This document shows, one piece after another, positions 56,601-64,000 of a stretch of 64,000 nt of DNA. Position 1 is the stretch's first letter. The number at the start of each line of letters is the position of its first letter. The stretch is from Actinostola sp. cb2023 (taxonomy: Eukaryota > Cnidaria > Anthozoa > Actiniaria > Actinostolidae), in contig JAUJYZ010000431.1 of NCBI GenBank assembly GCA_033675265.1, positions 308,866-372,865 of the forward strand. Direction: 5' to 3'. The position numbers and the translations under genes were made by a program. Under the pieces are notes generated by a model that worked only from the letters and a program-made list of their open reading frames with translations, ran no database searches and was not told the origin of the DNA.

Positions 56601-59600
56601 TACAGCGACTACAATGACTACAGTGACTGACTACATGAACTACAGCGACTATATGAACTACAGCGACTACAATGACTACATGAACTACAGCGACTACAAT
56701 GACTACAGCGACTACAATGACTACAGGAACTATAGCAACTACAATGACTACAGGATCTACAGTGACTACATGAACTACAGCGACTACAATGACTACAGCG
56801 ACTACAATGACTACAGGAACTACAGCAACTACAATGACTACAGGAACTACAGTGAGTACATGAACTACAGCGACTACAATGACTACAGCGACTACAATGA
56901 CTACAGGATCTACAGTGACTACATGAACTACAGCGACTACAATGACTACAGCGACTACAATGACTACAGGAACTACAGGAACTACAATGACTACAGGAAC
57001 TACAGTGAGTACATGAACTACAGCGACTACAATGACTAAAGCGACTACAATGACTACAGGAACTACAGCAACTACAATGACTACAGGAACTACAGTGACT
57101 ACAGTGATAACAATGACTGCATGAACTACAGCGACTACACCAAGTACACGAACTACAGCGACTACAGGAACTGCAGTGATTACATGAACTACAGCGACTA
57201 CAGCGACTACATGAACTACAGTGACTAGAGGAACTACATGAACTACAATGACTACAGCGACTACATGAACTACAGCGACTACAGCAATTACACGAACTAC
57301 AGCGACTACAATGACTACAATGACTACAGTGACTGACTACATGAACTACAGCGACTACAGTGACGACAGCAACTACATGAAGTACAGTGACTACAGGAAC
57401 TACAGCGACTGCAATTACTACAGCGACTACAATGACTACAGGAACTACAGTGACTACAATGACTACAGGCACTACAGCGACTACACTGACAACAATGACT
57501 ACATGAACTACAGCGACTATATGAACTACAGCGACTACAATGACTACATGAACTACAGCGACTACAATGACTACAGCGACTACAATGACTACAGGAACTA
57601 TAGCAACTACAATGACTACAGGATCTACAGTGAGTACATGAACTACAGCGACTACAATGACTACAGCGACTACAATGACTACAGGATCTACAGTGACTAC
57701 ATGAACTACAGCGACTACAATGACTACAGTGACTACAATGACTACAGGAACTACAGGAACTACAATGACTACAGGAACTACAGTGACTACATGAACTACA
57801 GCGACTACAATGACTAAAGCGACTACAATGACTACAGGAACTACAGCAACTGCAATGACTACAGGAACTACAGTGACTACAGTGATAACAATGACTGACT
57901 ACATGAACTACAGCGACTACACAAGTACACGAACTACAGCGACTACAGGAACTGCAGTGACTACATGAACTACAGCGACTACAGCGACTACATGAACTAC
58001 AGTGACTAGAGGAACTACATGAACTACAATGACTACAGCGACTACATGAACTACAGCGACTACACAGCAACTACACGAACTACAGCGACTACAATGACTA
58101 CTACATGACTACAGTGACTGACTACATGAACTACAGTGACTACAGGAACTACAGCGACTGCACTTACTACAGCGACTACAATGACTACAGGAACTACAGT
58201 GACTACAATGACTACTACAATGACTACAACTACAGGACTACACTACACAATGACTACAGCAGCGACTACTACAGCGACTAACTACAGCGACTACATGACT
58301 ACTACTACAGCGACTACACTGACTACAGCGACTACAATGACTATGAACTACATGAACTACATGACTACATGACTACAATGACTACATGAACTACAGCGAC
58401 TACAATGACTACAGCGACTACAATGACTACAGGAACTACAGCAACTACAATGACTACAGGACTACAGTGACTACACATGAACTGACTACAGACTACAGAC
58501 TACAGCGACTACAATGACTACACATGACTACAATGACTACAACTACACTACATGACTACATGACTACAGCGACTACATGACTACTGACTACAATGACTAC
58601 ATGACTACAGCGACTACTACAATGACTACATGAACTACAGTGACTACAACTGACTACATGAACTACAATGACTACATGAACTACAGCGACTACAATGACT
58701 ACAGAACGACGACAATGACTACATGACTACAGCAACTACTACAGCGACTACAATGACTACAGTGACTACACTAACTACAGCGACTATGACTACATGACTA
58801 CAATGACTACAGCGACTACAATGACAGCGACAATGACTACTACTACAGAACTACATGACTACGACTACATGAACTACTGACTACATGACTACAGCGACTA
58901 CATGACTACACTACAGGAACTACATGATGACTACAGTGACTACATGACTACAGCGACTACATGACTACAGCGACTACATGACTACAGGATGAACTACAAT
59001 GACTACATGACTACTACAGTGACTACTGACTACAGACTACAAACTACAGCGACTACAATGACTACAGCGACTACAATGACTACAGTGACTACAGTGACTA
59101 CTAATGACTACAGAACTACTACAGTGACTACAGTGACTACATGACTGCATGAACTACAGCGACTACACCAAGTACACGAACTACAGCGACTACAGGAACT
59201 GCAGTGATTACATGAACTACAGCGACTATGAACTACATGAACTACAGCGACTACAGAGTGACTAAAGCAACTACATGAACTACAGCGACTACAGTGACTA
59301 GAGGAACTACATGAACTACAATGACTACAGCGACTACATGAACTACAGAACTACAGACTAGTGACTAGAGGAACTACAGTGACTACATGAACTACAGCGA
59401 CTACACGAACTACAGCGACTACAATGACTACAGTGACTGACTACATGAACTACAGCGACTACAGTGACAACAGCAACTACATGAACTACATGAACTGACT
59501 ACATGAACTACAGCGACTATATGAACTACAGCGACTACAATGACTACAGCGACTTCAATGACTACAGGAACTACAGTGACTACACAGCGACTACAATGAC

Positions 59601-62600
59601 TACAGGAACTACAGTGACTACATGAACTACAACTACAGCAACTACAGCAACTACATGAACTACAGCGACTACAACTGACTACAGTGACTGACTACATGAA
59701 CTACATGACTACAGCGACTACTACAGCGACTACAGTGACAACACTACATACAAATACATGAACTACAGTGACTACTATGTACTACAGCGACTATATGAAC
59801 TACAGCGACTACAATGACTACATCAACTACAGCGACTACAATGACTACAGCAACTACAGCTACTACAGCAACTACAGCAACTGCAGACTACTACAGCAAC
59901 TACAGATACTACAGCAACTACAATGACTACAGCTACATGAACTACAGCGACAACAGCAACTACATGAACTACAGCAACTACATGAACTACAATGACTACA
60001 GCGACTACACTGACAACAATGACTACATGAACTACACAGACTACAGCGACTACACGAACTACAGCGACTACAGACTACTACAGCGACTACATGAACTACA
60101 GCGACTACATGAACTACAGCGACTACATGAACTACAGCGACTACATGAACTACAGTGACTACATGAACTACAGTGACTACAGGACTACAGCGACTAGTGA
60201 CTACATGAACTACAGCAACTACAGTGACTACAGCGACTACATGACTACATGAACTACAATGACTACAATGACTACATGAACTACAGCGACTGACTACATG
60301 AACTACAGCGACTACAGTGACGACAGCAACTACATGAACTACAGTGACTACATGAACTACAGCGACTACAGAGTGACTAAAGCAACTACATGAACTACAG
60401 CGACTACAGTGACTAGAGGAACTACATGAACTACAGCGACTACAGCGACTACATGAACTACAGCGACTACAATGACTACATCAACTACAGTGACTACATG
60501 AACTACAGCGACTACACGAACTACAGCGACTACAATGACTACAGTGACTGACTACATGAACTACAGCGACTACAGTGACAACAGCAACTACATGAACTAC
60601 AGTGACTACATGAACTACAGCGACTATATGAACTACAGCGACTACAATGACTACAGCGACTTCAATGACTACAGGAACTACAGTGACTACAGCGACTACA
60701 ATGACTACAGGAACTACAGTGACTACATGATCTACAGCAACTACAGCAACTACATGAACTACAGCGACTACAATGACTACAGTGACTGACTACATGAACT
60801 ACAGCGACTACATGTACTACAGCGACTATATGAACTACAGCGACTACAATGACTACATCAACTACAGCGACTACAATGACTACAGCAACTACAGCTACTA
60901 CAGCAACTACAGCAACTGCAGATACTACAGCAACTACAGATACTACAGCAACTACAATGACTACAGCTACAGGAACTACAGCGACTACAATGACTGACTA
61001 CATGAACTACAGCGACTACAATGACTACAGGAACTACAGCGACTACAATGACTACAGCGACTACAATGACTACAGGAACTACAGCGACTACAATGACTAA
61101 AGCGACTACAATGACTACAGGAACTACAGCAACTACAATGACTACAGGACACTACAGAACTGACTACATGACTGATGACTACAGTGATAACAATGACTGC
61201 ATGAACTACAGCGACTACACCAAGTACACGAACTACAGCGACTACAGGAACTGCAGATACATGAACTACAGCGACTACAGCGACTACATGAACTACAGCG
61301 ACTACAGAGTGACTACAGCATGACTACATGAACTACAGCGAACTACAGCGACTACAGTGACTAGAGGAACTGACTACAATGAACTACAGCGACTACATGA
61401 ACTACAGCGACTACAGTGACTAGAGGAACTACACTGAACTACATGACTACAGCGACTACAGCGACTACATGAACTACAGCGACTACAGTGACTACAGGAA
61501 CTACAGTGACTACATGAACTACAGCGACTACATGAACTACAGCGACTACAATGACTACAGTGACTGACTACATGAACTACAGCGACTATATGAACTACAG
61601 CGACTACAATGACTACATGAACTACAGCGACTACAATGACTACAGCGACTACAATGACTACAGGAACTATAGCAACTACAATGACTACAGGATCTACAGT
61701 GACTACATGAACTACAGCGACGACTACAATGACTACAGCGACTACAATGACTACAGGAACTACAGCAACTACAATGACTACAGGAACTACAGTGAGTACA
61801 TGAACTACAGCGACTACAATGACTACAGCGACTACAATGACTACAGGATCTACAGTGACTACATGAACTACAGCGACTACAATGACTACAGCGACTACAT
61901 GACTACAGGAACTACAGGAACTACAGGAACTACAATGACTACAGGAACTACAGTGAGTACATGAACTACAGCGACTACAATGACTAAAGCGACTACAATG
62001 ACTACAGGAACTACAGCAACTACAATGACTACAGGAACTACAGTGACTACAGTGATAACACATGACTGCATGAACTACAGCGACTACACAACTACAGCGA
62101 CTACGAACTACAGCGACTACAGGAACTACAGTGACTACATGAACTACAGCGACTACAGCGACTACATGACTACACGACTACATGAACTACAGTGACTACA
62201 TGAACTACAATGACTACTACAGCGACTACATGAACTACAGCGACTACAGCAATTACACGAACTACAGCGACTACAATGACTACAATGACTACAGTGACTG
62301 ACTGACTATGAACTACAGCGACTACAGTGACGACAGCAACTACATGAACTACAGTGACTACATGAACTACAGCGACTACAGCGACTACAATTACTACAGC
62401 GACTACAATGACTACAGGAACTACAGTGACTACAATGACTACAGGCACTACAGCGACTACACTGACTACAATGACTACATGAACTACACTACGACTACAT
62501 ACAATGACTACAGCGACTACAATGACTACATGAACTACAGCGACTACAATGAACTACAGCGACTACAATGACTACAGCAACTACTATGAGCAACTACAAT

Positions 62601-64000
62601 GACTACAGTGACTACAGTGACTACATGAACTACAGCGACTACAATGACTACAGCGACTACAATGACTACAGGACTACAGTGACTACAGCGACTACATGAC
62701 TACAGAAGTGACTACAGTGACTACATGACTACAGTGACTACATGACAACTAGGAACTACATGACTACAATGACTACAGTGAGACTACATGAACTACAGAC
62801 TACATGAACTACAGCGACTATGACTACATGACTACAGCGACTACACTACAGCGACTACAATGACTACAGGAACTACAGCAACTACAATGACTACTACAGG
62901 AACTACAGACTACAATGACTACAGTGACTACATGACTGAACTACAGCGACTACAATACTACAGCGAACTACAGCGACTACAATGACTACTGAACTACAGA
63001 ACTACAGCGACTACAACTACAGCGACTACATGACTACAGCGACTACATGAACTACAGTGACTACATGAACTACAGCGACTACAGCGACTACATGACTACA
63101 ACTACAATGACTACAGGAACTACATGAACTACAATGACTACAGCGACTACACATGACTACAGCGACTACAATGACTACAGGAACTACAGCGACTACAATG
63201 ACTACAGGACTACAGTGACTACAGTGACTAACAATGACTACATGAACTACAGCGACTACACCAACTACAGAACTACAGCGACTACAGGAACTACAGTGAC
63301 TACATGAACTACAGCGACTACAATGACTACATGAACTACAGCGACTACAGTGACTACTACATGAACTACAGCGACTACAGTGACTACATGAACTACAGTG
63401 ACTACATGACTACAGCGACTACATGAACTACAGCGACTACAATGACTACAACTACACTACAGCGACTACAATGACTACAGCGACTACAATGACTGACTAC
63501 ATGACTACTGACTACTGAACAGCGACTACAGCGACTACAAACTACAGCGTGACTACAACTGACTACAGTGACTACAATGACTACATGACTACATGAACTA
63601 CAGCGACTATATGACTACAGCGACTACAATGACTACATGAACTACAGCGACTACAATGACTACAGCGACTACAATGACTACAGGAACTACAGCAACTACA
63701 ATGACTACAGCGACTACAGTGACTACATGAACTACAGCGACTACAATGACTACAGCGACTACAATGACTACAGGAACTACAACTACAGCAACTACAATGA
63801 CTACAGGAACTACAGTGACTACATGAACTACAGCGACTACAATGACTACAGCGACTACAATGACTACAGGATCTACAGACTACAATGACTACAGCGACTA
63901 CAATGACTACTACTACAGTGACTACTACAATGACTACATGACGAGCGACTACAATGACTACAGGAACTACAGGAACTACAATGACTACAGGAACTACAGT
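47619..64000 (+). repeat. 9-bp-word satellite, part 2 with higher-order repeats
   Basis: It continues the same words to the window edge. A marker, GTGATAACAATGACTGCATG, recurs near 49745, 50620, 51434, 52363, 53297, 54339, 56327, 57105 and 61184, about every 0.8-1.05 kb. Block 54.6-57.2 kb recurs at 59.4-62.1 kb with an offset of about 4.84 kb. Parts such as 48.8-50.3, 52.7-54.2 and 58.2-59.1 kb are scrambled, with many 6- and 7-bp slips. Confidence 0.95.

Noticed and set aside
42547..64000. Long open frames of Asn-Tyr-Ser, Thr-Thr-Ala, Cys-Ser or Val-Val type
   Set aside because: They follow from a 9-bp word without stop codons, occur on both strands and several frames, and lack splice or start context.
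42547..64000. CRISPR-like or leader-repeat array
   Set aside because: There are no unique spacers and the unit is 9 bp in a eukaryotic genome; this is a satellite.

Overview
The window is eukaryotic and almost certainly from a marine invertebrate metazoan. It has spliced genes with GT-AG introns, a CR1/L2-like non-LTR retrotransposon, an env-bearing chromodomain LTR element, many TA- and TTAA-type MITEs and a very large satellite. Foldbacks such as TTAGCCTGCGAGCC and the transposase types suggest a cnidarian or similar animal, but this is a guess. No confident host gene is present. Most of the window is nested and fused mobile DNA plus satellite.

1-25906: a cluster of one superfamily of cut-and-paste DNA transposons joined end to end. 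Elements A (1-11861, left end outside the window), B (11862-16496) and C (16499-22154) each encode a five-exon DDE integrase-type transposase. All three spliced reading frames are intact by hand-splicing (406, 402 and 403 aa), with conserved intron positions and a D-x56/57-D-x38-E triad. Each also encodes, in convergent orientation, a protein ending in an all-cysteine RING finger; these are intact in B (381 aa) and C (393 aa) and frameshifted in A. D1, D2 and D3 are non-autonomous relatives that share a captured MITE and a lost catalytic Asp. The termini carry a motif close to TAGGGTCCGTGTAA and 0.2-0.5 kb inverted repeats.

4658-11765: a Metaviridae-like (Gypsy-type) LTR element inserted in the right end of A with an AATT duplication. 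It keeps a primer-binding-like site, the 3' end of pol (chromodomain), a RING-like ORF, an env-like ORF with signal peptide and furin-type site, and a membrane-anchor ORF. Gag and most of pol are missing. D1 has replaced about 550 bp of its 5' LTR. RING-type proteins therefore occur on two unrelated kinds of element here.

25907-42546: a damaged non-LTR retrotransposon on the minus strand; several MITEs and tandem repeats; a frameshifted MULE-type transposase followed, 44 nt after its stop, by two tandem histone-type 3' stem-loops; a putative small secreted repeat protein; fragments of two other transposon-associated genes; a possible small multi-exon host gene at 41.2-41.9 kb; and an ATT microsatellite.

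42547-64000: a giant degenerate satellite built on a 9-bp word (RACTACANN) that keeps codon phase for long stretches and has higher-order repeats of about 0.8-1.05 kb and 4.84 kb. It is interrupted once by a 1.09-kb TIR element. The array runs off the end of the window.
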